This document shows, piece by piece, positions 6,962 through 16,000 of a stretch of DNA of 29,296 bases; the stretch's first letter is position 1, and every line of letters starts with the position of its first letter. The notes beneath the pieces are model-generated. The model did no database searches, had not been told where the DNA came from, and saw nothing but the letters and a program-made list of their open reading frames with translations. A program made the translations under genes and the position numbers. Source of the DNA: a virus; IMG/VR virus record IMGVR_UViG_3300005529_000081, positions 1 to 29,296 of that record; one strand, 5' to 3'.

Positions 6962-7492
6962 ATGAAGGTCGGAAGGTTCTTCGAGAAGCGGCGCAAGACG
7001 AAGATCGCCCTGGTCGGCCTTGTTGTCCTGGTGATCATTGCCGCGGCCGCCGGCCATAAAAAGAAGCCCTCGACTCCGGCAGCAGCAGCCAGCACGCCAG
7101 CGGCGGCGGCCGCGGTGACGAAGCCGTCGACTCCGATCACCGACAAGACCCCCGGATTCCTCCAAGACCCAACGCTTTGCATCGGATGCAACGGACAGCT
7201 AACCCAGTACGTTCACGTCACGAACGTGTGGTGTGCATGGCAGGGATCGAATGTGATCGTTCACGCTCAATTCCGGAACAACTCCGTCGAGACGGTCTCA
7301 ATTCACTGGCATCCGTCCTACACGATCGCGCAGGGCGGATCTCACGGAGGAGGCCTGACGTCGATCCAAGGTCTGAAGCTCGTCGGCCACTCAGCTAAGG
7401 GAGAGTTCGTGAAGCAGCGGCCGAAAGGTGTTCCTCCGGGATCGAGAATCGGCTCGTGCGAGCCAGCGCTTGAGGACGTCAGCAGCAGCTAA
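6962..7492 (+). CDS. Membrane-anchored extracytoplasmic protein (possible moron)
   Basis: A 176-residue product with a basic N-terminus, one transmembrane segment (about 15-30, IALVGLVVLVIIAAAA), a Lys patch, an Ala/Pro/Thr/Ser linker (36-60), then an exported domain with Cys at 73, 76, 91 and 166. The domain has beta-sandwich-like strands (SNVIVHAQFRNNSVETVSIHWHP) resembling Ig-like DUF4352-type folds; this likeness is by eye. No lipobox is seen. A purine-rich GAGGGAGG precedes the ATG. It stands alone on the plus strand between two leftward operons and ends at a strong hairpin. That is typical of lysogenic conversion cargo such as surface or superinfection-exclusion proteins. Confidence 0.8.
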   Translation: MKVGRFFEKRRKTKIALVGLVVLVIIAAAAGHKKKPSTPAAAASTPAAAAAVTKPSTPITDKTPGFLQDPTLCIGCNGQLTQYVHVTNVWCAWQGSNVIVHAQFRNNSVETVSIHWHPSYTIAQGGSHGGGLTSIQGLKLVGHSAKGEFVKQRPKGVPPGSRIGSCEPALEDVSSS

Positions 7493-7502
7493 CGACGAAT
7501 TT

Positions 7503-7535
7503 GGCCGCCCCCGCCGGAGGGGGGCGGGGGCGGCC
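7503..7535. terminator. Strong GC hairpin between convergent genes
   Basis: A perfect 13-bp stem (GGCCGCCCCCGCC with GGCGGGGGCGGCC) and a 7-nt loop (GGAGGGG) start 10 nt after the stop of the plus-strand gene and 31 nt before the end of the late operon. A T/A run is weak on both sides (AATTT on the left), so it may act as a high-GC, U-poor bidirectional terminator. Such terminators are common in actinobacteria. Confidence 0.75.
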
Positions 7536-7566
7536 ATGCTGGCACCGAGGACGGTCGGGCCAGTCC

Positions 7567-7974
7567 TCAGGCTGCGGTGATGAGCGCGCGAGCGCGCGCT
7601 GGCGTCACGAGGTTCCCGTACATCGGGCCGCCGAGGTCACAGGTGATCGCGTACAGCCGTGCGAACCGCTCGCGTTTCGGCCGGCGCATCAGGATCTTCC
7701 ACTGCGCCCGGTACGCCTCGACTTCCTGCTCGAGCCGGAACTCCGGGTCGTCGATATACAGCCGCCACCATGCCTCCGGGCCGCCGACAGCTGCCTGCTG
7801 GGCGAAATGGACGCGCTCGTGCGCGATCAGGTCGGGAGGCAGCTGCCGGTCGCCGAGTCCCGGCACGTAGACCGTGCCGTCCCACGCGAACACGGTGCCC
7901 GGCTCCGGATGGAACGCCTCGACGAGCTCGGCCCTGTTCGGCGGCCAGCCGTCGACGATCGCGACATCGGTCAT
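7567..7974 (-). CDS. HExxH putative zinc metallopeptidase-like protein
   Basis: 135 residues from an ATG that forms ATGA with the previous stop; a longer reading upstream is Arg-rich shadow. The motif HERVHFAQQ (HExxH) and, 30-35 residues later, LEQEVEAYR supply two His and a possible third Glu ligand of a gluzincin-type site. Other features are a WDGTVYVPG beta segment before it and an aromatic YIDDPEFRLEQE stretch. It is the last gene of the late operon, beyond lysozyme and nuclease. Similar short HExxH proteins occur near phage lysis genes, but the substrate is unknown. Confidence 0.7.
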   Translation of the reverse strand: MTDVAIVDGWPPNRAELVEAFHPEPGTVFAWDGTVYVPGLGDRQLPPDLIAHERVHFAQQAAVGGPEAWWRLYIDDPEFRLEQEVEAYRAQWKILMRRPKRERFARLYAITCDLGGPMYGNLVTPARARALITAA

Positions 7975-8399
7975 GCCGCAACGGAGGGGAGTGGCTTCGA
8001 TCCTTTCCCGTCCCACGGCGCCGCGTGACCGGCGGCGATCATCACGGCGGCGAGGTCGCGCCCATCGGCGAGAGTGATTGCACCGTCGATGCGGCCGCCG
8101 TACTTGTCCCAGCCCTGCGAGACGAGCGTCACGACGTCGCCGACGTGGAGCACGGTCTCGAGGAACGCGAGTGCGGCTTTCCCCGCCGGCGTCGCGAGCT
8201 CGGGCGCGTTGCAGCCAAGCAGCCGCACCGCCTGCCGCTCGAGCACGACGCCACCTGGCGCACGGTGGACGTTGAAGCCGAGGTCGACGTCGGTCTTCTG
8301 CCGGCCGACCTTCGCGAGCACCAGGTCGACGTCGATCGTGTCGCCATCGTGGATCTCGACGACGGTCGCCCGGTACGGGCCGAACGTGACGGCGCTCAT
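7971..8399 (-). CDS. Thermonuclease (SNase)-like nuclease
   Basis: 142 residues with a staphylococcal-nuclease fold pattern: VVEIHDGDTIDVD (Asp equivalent to D21), VRLLGCNAPEL (R35 and E43 equivalents, with Asn where D40 usually sits), DKYGGRIDGAI (R87 equivalent) and the closing DGRDLAAVMIAAGHAAPWDG. The Asn variant is seen in other members as GINAPE, so activity is plausible. There is no signal peptide. The ATG overlaps the upstream stop as ATGA. As a late, post-lysozyme gene it may degrade host DNA or act in packaging; the role is inferred. Confidence 0.88.
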   Translation of the reverse strand: MSAVTFGPYRATVVEIHDGDTIDVDLVLAKVGRQKTDVDLGFNVHRAPGGVVLERQAVRLLGCNAPELATPAGKAALAFLETVLHVGDVVTLVSQGWDKYGGRIDGAITLADGRDLAAVMIAAGHAAPWDGKGSKPLPSVAA

Positions 8400-8695
8400 T
8401 TCGAGCACACGAGCACGACCCAGCCATGCCCGGCCTTCCCGTTCGTCCAGCCATCGCACGCGAAGCCCGGCAACTCGGACAGCGCCCCGTGGACGTACGC
8501 CTTCCCGGCGAAGTTCGCCCGTACCTGGGCGAGGCTCGCCGACCGCGAAACCAGCGGCCGCGGCACGCGCTTGACGACCGGAAAGCCCTGCCCGCACTCG
8601 TACCCGCCGAAGAAGACCGCGATCACGGCCAACGCGACGAGCACGACGTAGACGACAGGGATCCAGCGCGTCGAGGTCTTCAACAGCCTGCCCAC
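8396..8695 (-). CDS. Signal-anchored small membrane protein
   Basis: 99 residues from a GTG two bases after the preceding stop. One strong transmembrane segment (about 11-32, IPVVYVVLVALAVIAVFFGG) is followed by an exported part with three Cys (in YECG, FACDG and VLVCSK) and the phrase GWVVLVCSK at the end. Topology suggests cytoplasmic N-terminus and outside C-terminus. It could be a spanin-like or holin-partner protein of the lysis cassette, or an exclusion factor. No family identified. Confidence 0.65.
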   Translation of the reverse strand: MGRLLKTSTRWIPVVYVVLVALAVIAVFFGGYECGQGFPVVKRVPRPLVSRSASLAQVRANFAGKAYVHGALSELPGFACDGWTNGKAGHGWVVLVCSK

Positions 8696-8697
8696 GA

Positions 8698-8943
8698 CTA
8701 CTTCGCAGACCCCGACGCCGTCGGCCCCGTCCACGCGCTTTTAACGGTCTGGCACACGCCGGCGACGGCGGCCTTCAGGCCGTTGCGTCCGACGTAGAGG
8801 ACGACCGTCGACACGTCGGCGACGAGCTCCTTCTCCCAGAACGTGCCGACCTGCGCGTGCGCGTACTTCTGCACGAGCGTCTCGACTGCGATCGCGGCAT
8901 GGCTCGCGACCCAGACAGCGACCGCGTTCGGATTCTTCCCCAT
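8698..8943 (-). CDS. Small lysis-cassette protein, holin-like candidate
   Basis: 81 residues from an ATG with AGGAG 8 nt upstream. It begins MGKNPNAVAVWVASHAA and contains VADVSTVVLYVGRNGLKAAVAGV. These recall short actinophage holin-type proteins with a PNA start and a VGRNGLKG-like end, but the helices here are more amphipathic than truly hydrophobic. It lies directly after the lysozyme group. Alternatives are a membrane-associated accessory or a structural leftover. Confidence 0.55.
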   Translation of the reverse strand: MGKNPNAVAVWVASHAAIAVETLVQKYAHAQVGTFWEKELVADVSTVVLYVGRNGLKAAVAGVCQTVKSAWTGPTASGSAK

Positions 8944-8959
8944 GATGGATCTCCTCTCT

Positions 8960-9166
8960 CTACGGGTGGGCGTGGCCGTGCTCGGCCGCGTGCTTCTTGC
9001 AGACGTGATGGGGCGTGCCGCTGACCGGGACGCGCGCCGGCCGCCAGCAGTGCAAGCAGCGGAAATGCCGCAGCGTCAGAAATACGGTCGGGACGACGGT
9101 CAGCGCCGACGCGATCAGGTTCGTGAGGACGGCACCGTCCGGCCAGCCGAACCAGTCGTGCAGCAT
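8960..9166 (-). CDS. Small membrane protein with Cys/His tail
   Basis: 68 residues; the ATG is 2 nt after the lysozyme stop. One transmembrane helix (about 13-33, AVLTNLIASALTVVPTVFLTL) is followed by a tail with FRCLHCWRP and HHVCKKHAAEHGHAHP, a CxxC plus CxxxH arrangement suited to one zinc ion. Small one-TM proteins with a His-rich cytoplasmic tail occur next to actinophage endolysins. It is a candidate holin partner. Confidence 0.65.
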   Translation of the reverse strand: MLHDWFGWPDGAVLTNLIASALTVVPTVFLTLRHFRCLHCWRPARVPVSGTPHHVCKKHAAEHGHAHP

Positions 9167-9168
9167 GG

Positions 9169-9996
9169 TCAGCGGACCTGGCAGCCGGTCTTTCGCGGCG
9201 CCGGGCCGGGCCTCTGGATGCCGCACTCGAGCTTCACCGGCTTCGGCCGCACGTGCCGCTTCGGCTTCGCAGGCTTCCACTCGATCGTGCGCACGCTGCG
9301 GACGAGGAGGTGGCTGCCGTCGATCGAGAAGCCATCCACGCGTGCCCGGTCGGTGAACTGCCATGCGACGACGCGGACGCCGGCGACGAGATGCAGCCTC
9401 GGCCCGTACTCGGCCTGCCACACCCGGAACCGCTTCAGCCGCGGGTCGGTGCGCATGAGCTCGCCGAGATAGGAGCTGGACGCGTACAGGAGCGGCTGAT
9501 AGCCGCGCCGCTCGAGCTCGCGCAGAGCCGCATAGGTCGCGCGGGCCGCAGCTGCTGGCGAGCCGGTCTCCGAATCGACGACCGGCTGAATGTCCCCCGG
9601 CCGTGGCTTCGCGTACGCGAGGAAGTAGTCGGCCTGCGCCGCCCCGCTCTCGTACGGGTGGAGGAACAGGTAGCCGCCGAAAGCATGGTGATGGCGAGCA
9701 GCCGCAGCCCGGAAGGTCGGGTAGACGTGGTCGCGGAACGCGAGGCCTTCGGTCGCTTTCGCCTCGACAGCGGTCACGCCGGGCGCGGCGATCGCGGCCG
9801 CAGCGCGGAAGCCGTTGTTGTTCGACAGGTCGATCAGGCCGGGGCCGAGAACAGCCGCCGACGCGACGCCGGCGCCGAGCACCGAAGCGAGCCCGATCCG
9901 CAGCGCGATCCAGGTGACGTCGACGACCAGGGCGGCTTCCTCCTCGCCGCGCTTGTGTGTGCGCAGCCAGCGGCCTGCCCATCTCAGAGCCTTCAT
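9169..9996 (-). CDS. GH25-family lysozyme (endolysin) with N-terminal membrane segment
   Basis: A 275-residue phage lysin that should cut the glycan strands of peptidoglycan. Residues 52-232 match GH25: the first Asp in LIDLSNNNG (56), the VEAKATEG strand, the catalytic Asp/Glu pair in VVDSETG (141 and 143), YASSSYLGEL, VWQAEYG, and AWQFTD with GFSIDGSHL (Asp about 226). Before it, residues 26-50 are hydrophobic, as in signal-anchor lysins; the first 20 residues are basic. The last 35 residues are Lys/Arg/Pro-rich with two Cys, possibly a wall-binding tail. It is followed by small membrane proteins and the nuclease, forming the lysis end of the late operon. Confidence 0.88.
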   Translation of the reverse strand: MKALRWAGRWLRTHKRGEEEAALVVDVTWIALRIGLASVLGAGVASAAVLGPGLIDLSNNNGFRAAAAIAAPGVTAVEAKATEGLAFRDHVYPTFRAAAARHHHAFGGYLFLHPYESGAAQADYFLAYAKPRPGDIQPVVDSETGSPAAAARATYAALRELERRGYQPLLYASSSYLGELMRTDPRLKRFRVWQAEYGPRLHLVAGVRVVAWQFTDRARVDGFSIDGSHLLVRSVRTIEWKPAKPKRHVRPKPVKLECGIQRPGPAPRKTGCQVR

Positions 9997-10030
9997 GGGA
10001 TCTCCCTTGGAGTGGTGGAGAGGGCGGGCG

Positions 10031-10495
10031 CTACGCGGCGCGGCGGTGGTGGCGCGCCGGCGGTGGTGGCGCTTCGCCGTTCAACATGTCGCGGAGGTAG
10101 TCGACTGCTTGGTCAACCTCGGCCGGGTCGGCTTCGAGGTGGCCTAGCAGCTTGATCGCGGCGCCGCGGAACCCGACGACGAGCATCCGTTGAGCCTCAG
10201 ATGCTTCCGTACGGACGTGCTCGATGACCTTCTCGAGCAGCTCGATCTTCTTCGAGTGCTCTCTGCGTTCGCGTTCCTGCTCGCGCTCGAGCTCGTCGAG
10301 TCGCCCCTCGAGGTCTTCGATCACGTGGCCGCGTACCTCCGCGAGCTCGATCGCCTCCTGCCGGGCGTCTGTCCGTTCGCCCGACCGGGTCTGTCGGCGT
10401 AGATGCAGCAGCGTCAGGAGACTGATGCAGAGCCCGGCTGCGCCGGCGAGCGCCCCCGGCGTCAACAGCACACTGGTTGCAGCTGTAAGCGTCAC
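10031..10495 (-). CDS. Membrane-anchored coiled-coil protein
   Basis: 154 residues from a GTG that overlaps the upstream stop (GTGA). A hydrophobic N-terminus (about 8-29, SVLLTPGALAGAAGLCISLL) is followed by a long charged helix with heptads (about 45-105, including DLEGRLDELEREQERERREHS) and a Pro/His/Arg-rich tail. The layout of one anchor plus a coiled coil resembles spanin-type or holin-associated proteins, and also phage membrane scaffolds. It lies between the holin candidate and the lysozyme. Confidence 0.65.
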   Translation of the reverse strand: MTLTAATSVLLTPGALAGAAGLCISLLTLLHLRRQTRSGERTDARQEAIELAEVRGHVIEDLEGRLDELEREQERERREHSKKIELLEKVIEHVRTEASEAQRMLVVGFRGAAIKLLGHLEADPAEVDQAVDYLRDMLNGEAPPPPARHHRRAA

Positions 10496-10779
10496 GCGAC
10501 CCCCCAGAAGACGTGAACGACGACGGCGATCAGGATGCCTCCGAGCTCGGCGTGGCCGAACTTGGTCTGGAAGCGGATGTGGACGGCGAGGCCGATCAGG
10601 AAGCCGAAGAAGATCGACCGCATGATCGGGACGGCCTTCTCGATCCACCAGGCAGTCTCCGACAAGGTGACCCACGGAGCGACGCGGTCGTAGCCGACGA
10701 GCTCGACGGCGAGGCCGAGCACGAGGATGACGATGCCCCAGACGATGAGGCTCGCGATGATCTGCTCGCGCGTCAGCAT
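10492..10779 (-). CDS. Putative holin, three transmembrane segments
   Basis: A 95-residue product with three likely transmembrane helices at about 6-28 (IIASLIVWGIVILVLGLAVELV), 50-70 (VPIMRSIFFGFLIGLAVHI) and 77-95 (ELGGILIAVVVHVFWGVA). Short loops carry the charges. Size, topology and position just before the lysozyme fit a class I holin, which makes the hole that releases or activates lysin. No sequence family was recognised. The start lies 5 nt after the previous stop. Confidence 0.6.
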   Translation of the reverse strand: MLTREQIIASLIVWGIVILVLGLAVELVGYDRVAPWVTLSETAWWIEKAVPIMRSIFFGFLIGLAVHIRFQTKFGHAELGGILIAVVVHVFWGVA

Positions 10780-10784
10780 CGTCG

Positions 10785-11144
10785 TCAGGACGTAAGTGCC
10801 TGGATGACCGATGCGAGTTGATCAGCGGTGACCGGGGCGGTGCCGTCGCCAGTCTGGATCTGCTCGAGCGCGGCGGCGACCTTCTCCTGCAGCGATGGCA
10901 CGGGCGGAGGAGGCGGCGGCGGATCCACATACGCCTCGCCGCTCACCTGCTGGATCAGCCCGCTCGTCACCTGCGTCGAAGCGAGGTCGTCGCCCTCGAT
11001 CTCAGCGATGTGGCGGAGGCAGAAGAAGCGCGGCTGGTCCGAGACGATCTGCGCGACTACGAAGCCGTCCTTGACGATGACGCCACTGCCGGCACCGGGG
11101 ACGATGGTGTAACCGAGTTGCGTGGCCTGGTCGAACGTGATCAT
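10785..11144 (-). CDS. Hypothetical phage protein with poly-Pro linker
   Basis: 119 residues. The N-terminal part (1-70) is beta-rich (YTIVPGAGSGVIVKDGFVVAQIV). A run of seven prolines (VDPPPPPPPVPS) follows, then a helical C-terminal segment (SLQEKVAAALEQIQ and ADQLASVIQALTS). The ATG overlaps the preceding stop (ATGA). It is the last gene before the membrane/lysis group and probably a minor tail or host-contact protein. Confidence 0.6.
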   Translation of the reverse strand: MITFDQATQLGYTIVPGAGSGVIVKDGFVVAQIVSDQPRFFCLRHIAEIEGDDLASTQVTSGLIQQVSGEAYVDPPPPPPPVPSLQEKVAAALEQIQTGDGTAPVTADQLASVIQALTS

Positions 11145-11767
11145 GCGTTACCTACTTTCTCGACGGCTATGTTCCGCTTCCGGAACTCGAGGCTGGCGCT
11201 GTTGAGATCAGGCGTCCACGTGACACGAAGGTTCTGCGCGACGGTGCCGTCGACGGTGAAGTCCGACCAGCCGCGCGTCACGTTCGGGGTAGGCAGCAGC
11301 GCCGGAACCGCGGCCGTGCCGGCACCCGGATACCCGGCAACCACACCCATCATCCCCGCGAGGTTGGTAGCAGCCTCTTGGACGATGAATAGCTCGGCGG
11401 TGACAGTGTGGCGATTTGCGCCTGACGAGATGCCGAGCAGCTCGGCGGCGATGCCGTTGCCGCCCCAATAGAGCTTGATCGTTCCGCCGTGGACTCCGCC
11501 GGTGTTGTTGAGCAGGTCGGCGAGCAAAGTGATGCGGAGCTTCGAGGCCGACTGCAGAGTGCCGCCGGGGATCGAGACGCCGGTTGCGGCGACCCCGATC
11601 AGATCGGTCTCGGTCACCGACGAGACGATGTCGACGAGCGTCGCGTCCTGCGCTACCGCGGCGAGCACCATCAGGTCGCCGGACGCGCCGAGCAGCTGAT
11701 TCCACAGAGGCGAGCCGACGACAAAGCCGGTCGCTTCGTCGACCGGAACGGTCCACGAAGGAGCCAT
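11141..11767 (-). CDS. Minor tail or host-interaction protein
   Basis: A 208-residue product preceded by GGGAGA. It begins with WTVPVDEATGFVVGSPLWN, the kind of opening seen in phage tail-tip proteins, and continues with small-residue-rich beta strands and a KLYWGGNGIAAELLGI segment. It lies directly after the minor tail protein, where receptor-binding or fibre proteins usually sit. No catalytic motif is visible. Confidence 0.6.
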   Translation of the reverse strand: MAPSWTVPVDEATGFVVGSPLWNQLLGASGDLMVLAAVAQDATLVDIVSSVTETDLIGVAATGVSIPGGTLQSASKLRITLLADLLNNTGGVHGGTIKLYWGGNGIAAELLGISSGANRHTVTAELFIVQEAATNLAGMMGVVAGYPGAGTAAVPALLPTPNVTRGWSDFTVDGTVAQNLRVTWTPDLNSASLEFRKRNIAVEKVGNA

Positions 11768-11782
11768 AGACTGTCTCCCGTT

Positions 11783-13015
11783 CTAGTAGTTGAGGACGGT
11801 GTCGATGCCGAGCTTCGACGTGCCGAGGATCCACCCGAACTGCGCGTCCGCCGGTGACATCTGAAACGTCACGTCCCACGACGTGTTCGGGACGATCGTC
11901 TCGGTGATCTTCTCGACGAAGCAGTCCTGCGAGATCGCGTTACCGGTGGCCGTGCGCTTGAAGGTGAAGCGGTCGCTGTTGTTCGCGCCGAGCAGGACCG
12001 GCCACAGGTATTGGGCGCGCCGGCCGAGCTGCGACCCGATCATCTCGACCGCCGGGATCCGCGGTGACGGCTCCTTCAGGAGGGTGACGAGATACTGCGC
12101 GCACGCGGCCGCTTCTGCCGGACTCGACACGAGGATCGTCCGATCGACCGTGCTGCTGCTCCGCTGGAAGTGATTTGTGACCGACGTCGAATCCGACGCG
12201 GTGACGTCGGTGCCGGTCGAGCCGTCGGCGTTCGTCGGCGTGACAGTGACGAAGTTCACGAGGTACGCGTCGTCGGTGTCGACGGTCGCGCTGTCGCGAT
12301 AAAAGATCGCCCCGCCCGTGTCGCCGATGACCGCTTTCGGCGACGCGGAGTGGATGAGCCGGTAGTGGCGCGACTGGAAGTGGATCGTCCCGTCCGGGCC
12401 GGCGAAGATCAGGCCGTTCTCGGTGAGCTCGACCTGCTGAAGATGCTGGTCGGCGTACGACTGTTTCGCGAACGGCGTCGACACCGGCACCAGCGTCGAT
12501 GCCCCTGAATCGTCGATCGACGCCGTCAGCCCCGCGAGTGCGCACACCGCGGACACGCGGGCGTCGCTCGACTGCGCGGCGAACGTCTGGCCGATCAGGT
12601 CGAACAGCGTCAGCACCTTCATCGCATCCGCCGCGGTGACCGTGACTACCGAAGGAACCTTCCCCGCCTGCGGCCACGCCTGGCTGATGTTCTCGATGAC
12701 GCCCTGCCACCGCGCATACGTGACGCCGTTCCACTGCGCCCGCACGCGAACCCACTGCGTACGGCGGATCCCGACACCGGACGGGTTCGTCGGGTCGTAC
12801 TTCGCGTTCTTCGACCCGAGCGTCATCGTCAGCGAGCCCGGCTGCGTGCGCTGCAGCTCGTCGATCCGGCCGGCACGCGAGAACGTCAGCGACCGCACAT
12901 CCGGAGTGACGTCCCTCCAAACCCGTGTCGGGTTCGTCGGGGCGTTCGTGACGTCGATCTCGACGCAGAGCTGCGGCAGGATGCCGCGGCCGGAGTCGAT
13001 CGCCCAGAAGGTCAT
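11783..13015 (-). CDS. Siphovirus minor tail protein
   Basis: A 410-residue product starting 3 nt after the tape measure gene. The N-terminal half carries a recognisable actinophage minor-tail pattern: WRDVTPDVRSLTFSRAGRIDELQR, then GSLTMTLGSKNAKYDPTNPSG and RTQWVRVRAQWNG, a beta-sandwich hub-type domain. The rest is mixed and ends in ITETIVPNTSWDVTFQMSP. Tail-tip hub or baseplate-like components occupy this place downstream of the tape measure in siphoviruses, so this is probably part of the distal tail. Confidence 0.82.
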   Translation of the reverse strand: MTFWAIDSGRGILPQLCVEIDVTNAPTNPTRVWRDVTPDVRSLTFSRAGRIDELQRTQPGSLTMTLGSKNAKYDPTNPSGVGIRRTQWVRVRAQWNGVTYARWQGVIENISQAWPQAGKVPSVVTVTAADAMKVLTLFDLIGQTFAAQSSDARVSAVCALAGLTASIDDSGASTLVPVSTPFAKQSYADQHLQQVELTENGLIFAGPDGTIHFQSRHYRLIHSASPKAVIGDTGGAIFYRDSATVDTDDAYLVNFVTVTPTNADGSTGTDVTASDSTSVTNHFQRSSSTVDRTILVSSPAEAAACAQYLVTLLKEPSPRIPAVEMIGSQLGRRAQYLWPVLLGANNSDRFTFKRTATGNAISQDCFVEKITETIVPNTSWDVTFQMSPADAQFGWILGTSKLGIDTVLNY

Positions 13016-13018
13016 CGC

Positions 13019-16000
13019 CTACGTATTCGCCTGCCGGACGACCTGGCGCCACAACGGGTGCCCGGCGAGCGCTGACCGCGACACCGCGGTTGCGAGCGCG
13101 TCACCGAGCTCCTTGGGGCTGCCGACGAATCCGCTCGGGACGTTCACCTCGATCGTGATCGTCGATCCGCCACGGCCCGCACCGCCAGCGAACGCCGCAG
13201 ACGGGGCGGAGAGGCCGCCCGCGAGCGCCGCAGACGCGGCCGCCGCGGACCCGGCGAGACCTCCCATCAGGTAGGAGCCCCAGCCGATCGGCTTCGACAG
13301 CGGCCCCTTCTCCGCCGGCGAGTGCGGCAGATACTTCGAGACCGCGTCCGCGAGCTCCTGCGCGGCCCTCTCCGCATTCGCGATCGACTTCCGCAGACCC
13401 TCCGCGAACGCGTCGCCGAGAGCCTTCCCCGAAGCGGCATAGCTGACGCCATATGAGTCGAGGAGCTTGATGATCGCGTCCTGGGTCTGCTGGTGCGTCG
13501 CGTGGATCTTCTCGAGATGCACCTTCAACGCGGCGAGCGCGGCATCCATGTTCTTCTTCCGCTCGGCTATCCGGGCGGCGAGTTGCCTCTGCTCGAGCGC
13601 GTCCTGCTTTTGCAGCGCGGCCTGCATCTGCTGGTACAGGAGATCGTTGAGGTTGTGCTGCGCGTCGACGACGGCCTGGTCGTTCTGCTGCTGCGGCCCA
13701 GCGGTCTCGCCGGCGACGGCGATCTGGGCGTTCGCGGTCGCGGTCTGCAGCACCTTGTTCGCAGCGACGGCCTGCTTCGACGCGGCACCGTACTTCTGGA
13801 TCGCCTCGGTGAGCCCTTCCTGCGCGGCCTGCATCTTCGCGAACGCGTTCGCGATCCCGTCCGACAGTGCCGGCTGCGCCTTCGCGAGATTGTCCTGCGC
13901 GGTCTGCAGCGCGAGCGTCGCTTTCGTCGCCTGGTCGCTCTCCGGCCCGTACTTCTTGACCGCGGCGGTGACGGCGTCCTGGGCGAGCTGCACCCTCGTC
14001 TGGGCGTCGGCGAGCGCCTGCAGCTGCTCTGGGTTCATCGCTCCCGCGCCTGCGGCGCCGAGCGCGTTTGTGAGGTCGGACTGCGCCTTCGCGAGGTTCG
14101 CGCGGAAGTCCTGCTCGTCGTGCGTCGAGGTGAGGCTCGTGAGGAGGTGCCCGGCGAGCGTGCCGGCGGCCTTCTGGATCCCCTCGAACGCGAGGTTCGC
14201 ATCCGAGACGAGCGTCGACCACGACGATGCGAGCTGCGACCTGTACTGGTCGATCGTGCCCTTCGCGCGCTCGAGCGCGACCCGGATGCTCGAGCTCATC
14301 TTCCCCGACAGCGGATTGATCCCCTCGAGGTAGCCGCTGATGATGCCCTCGCCGATCGGCTTGCCGACCCCGTCGGCGAAAAGCAGCGATGGCGAGTTGA
14401 TATGCAGGATCCCGGTGACGGAGTGGTAGGCGCCCATCACTCCGTTCTTCAGGCTGGAACCGAGCCCGCTGGCGAGGCCTTCAGCGCCGTGGATGATCCC
14501 GTCCTTGATGGCCGAGCCGATGTGTGCGGCCTCACCGGTGACCCACGCGATGACCTCGTGGAAGGCGGCCGTGAGTTCCTTGACGATCCAGTGATACGTC
14601 TCGACGGCGAGCTTCTCGAGCGGCTGGATGATGCCCTTCCAGATCGCGGTACCGATGAGATGCGCGACGTCACCGAGAAGCGTCACCGCGGTCTTCAACT
14701 CGTTCCAGATCTGCCCGAGCGTCCCAGCGACGATCTCCTGGATGCCCTTCCAGACTTTCGACCAGTCGCCGTGGATGAGCCCGGAGATCACGTCGATGAC
14801 GCCGTGGATGACCTCGAGCGCGTTCTTGATCGTCTCCTTGATGTAGTTCCAATACGTCTCGGCTGCCGAGGTGAGCGTGCTGCCGAACGTGCGCCACAAG
14901 GCGGTAATCACCGTGACGGCATCAGAGACAACGGTGCGGACGATGTCGACGGCGCCGCTGATGATGGCGCTGATCTGCGTCCAGTTGGAACGCACGACAC
15001 CGACGAGCGCCTCCCCAGCGGCCATCACGGCCCTGAACACGTCCTGCAGATCGGCGACGACCTCGCCGGCGGCGTGCGCGGAGAGGCCCATCTTCTCGAG
15101 CACCTCACGGAACTTGTCCGGCCACAACACGGCCGCGGCGATCGCGGCGACGAGCGCTGCCACGCCGGCGATGACGAGCACGATCGGGTTCGCTGCGACG
15201 AACGCGAGCGCGGTCGAGAGGCCGCCTACCGCGGTGACGACCGTGCCGATGACGCCGACGATCGGGCCGAGGACTGCGAGCACTCCGGCACCGATCAGGA
15301 TGAACTTCCGGATGCTCGGCGAGAGGTGCTCGAACTTCGCTGAGAGCCCGCCGACGACGTCGGCGAGTTTCGAGACGATGGGGAGGAGGACATCGCCGAC
15401 GGTGACGCCGGCGGCCTGCATCTGCGCCCCGGTCTGCGCAAGATGGTAGGCCGTCGTCTGCGTGTACGCCTTCCAGTCCTCGGCGAACTTGTTGCCGCCG
15501 TCGTCGACGGCCTTCACCTTGCTCTTGAGCCGCTCGAGCTGGTCGATCAGGATGAGGACGCCGCCGGCCTGCTTGCCGCCGAACATCGGCGTCAGCGCAG
15601 CCGTCTTCTGAGCGTCGTCGAGGCCCTTCAGCTTGTCCGCGAGCAGCGAGATCGCCGGGACGAGCCCCTGGTTCGCGAGCGTCTCCCCGAGCTGCTTCGA
15701 GCTGATACCGAACGCGGCCATCGCCTTGGCTGCTGCGTGCGACGGGCCCTCCATGAGGCGCATCGTCGAGTTGAGCAGCGTCCCGGCCTGCGCGCCTCTG
15801 ATGTTGTTGTCGCCGAACACCGCGAGCGCGGCGCCGACGTCGCGCAGCGACACCCCGGCGGTCGCGGCCTTCGCCGGGAGACCGGTGCCCATCGCGTCGG
15901 CGAGGTCTTGCATGTGCATGTCGCCGGCACCGACGATCGCGTTCATCTCGCCCATCGCCCGCGTGAAGCCGCCCGCGCCGGCGACGAGCTTCCCCGAGAT

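Noticed and set aside
8960-9982. 340-codon minus-strand frame over the lysozyme
   Set aside because: Only its last 68 codons (from 9166) form a sensible protein; the rest is a shadow of the lysozyme.
13493-15343. 616-codon open frame on the plus strand opposite the tape measure gene
   Set aside because: Arg/Glu/Asp-rich composition typical of antisense frames in GC-rich genes; no ribosome binding site and it lies wholly inside a certain gene.
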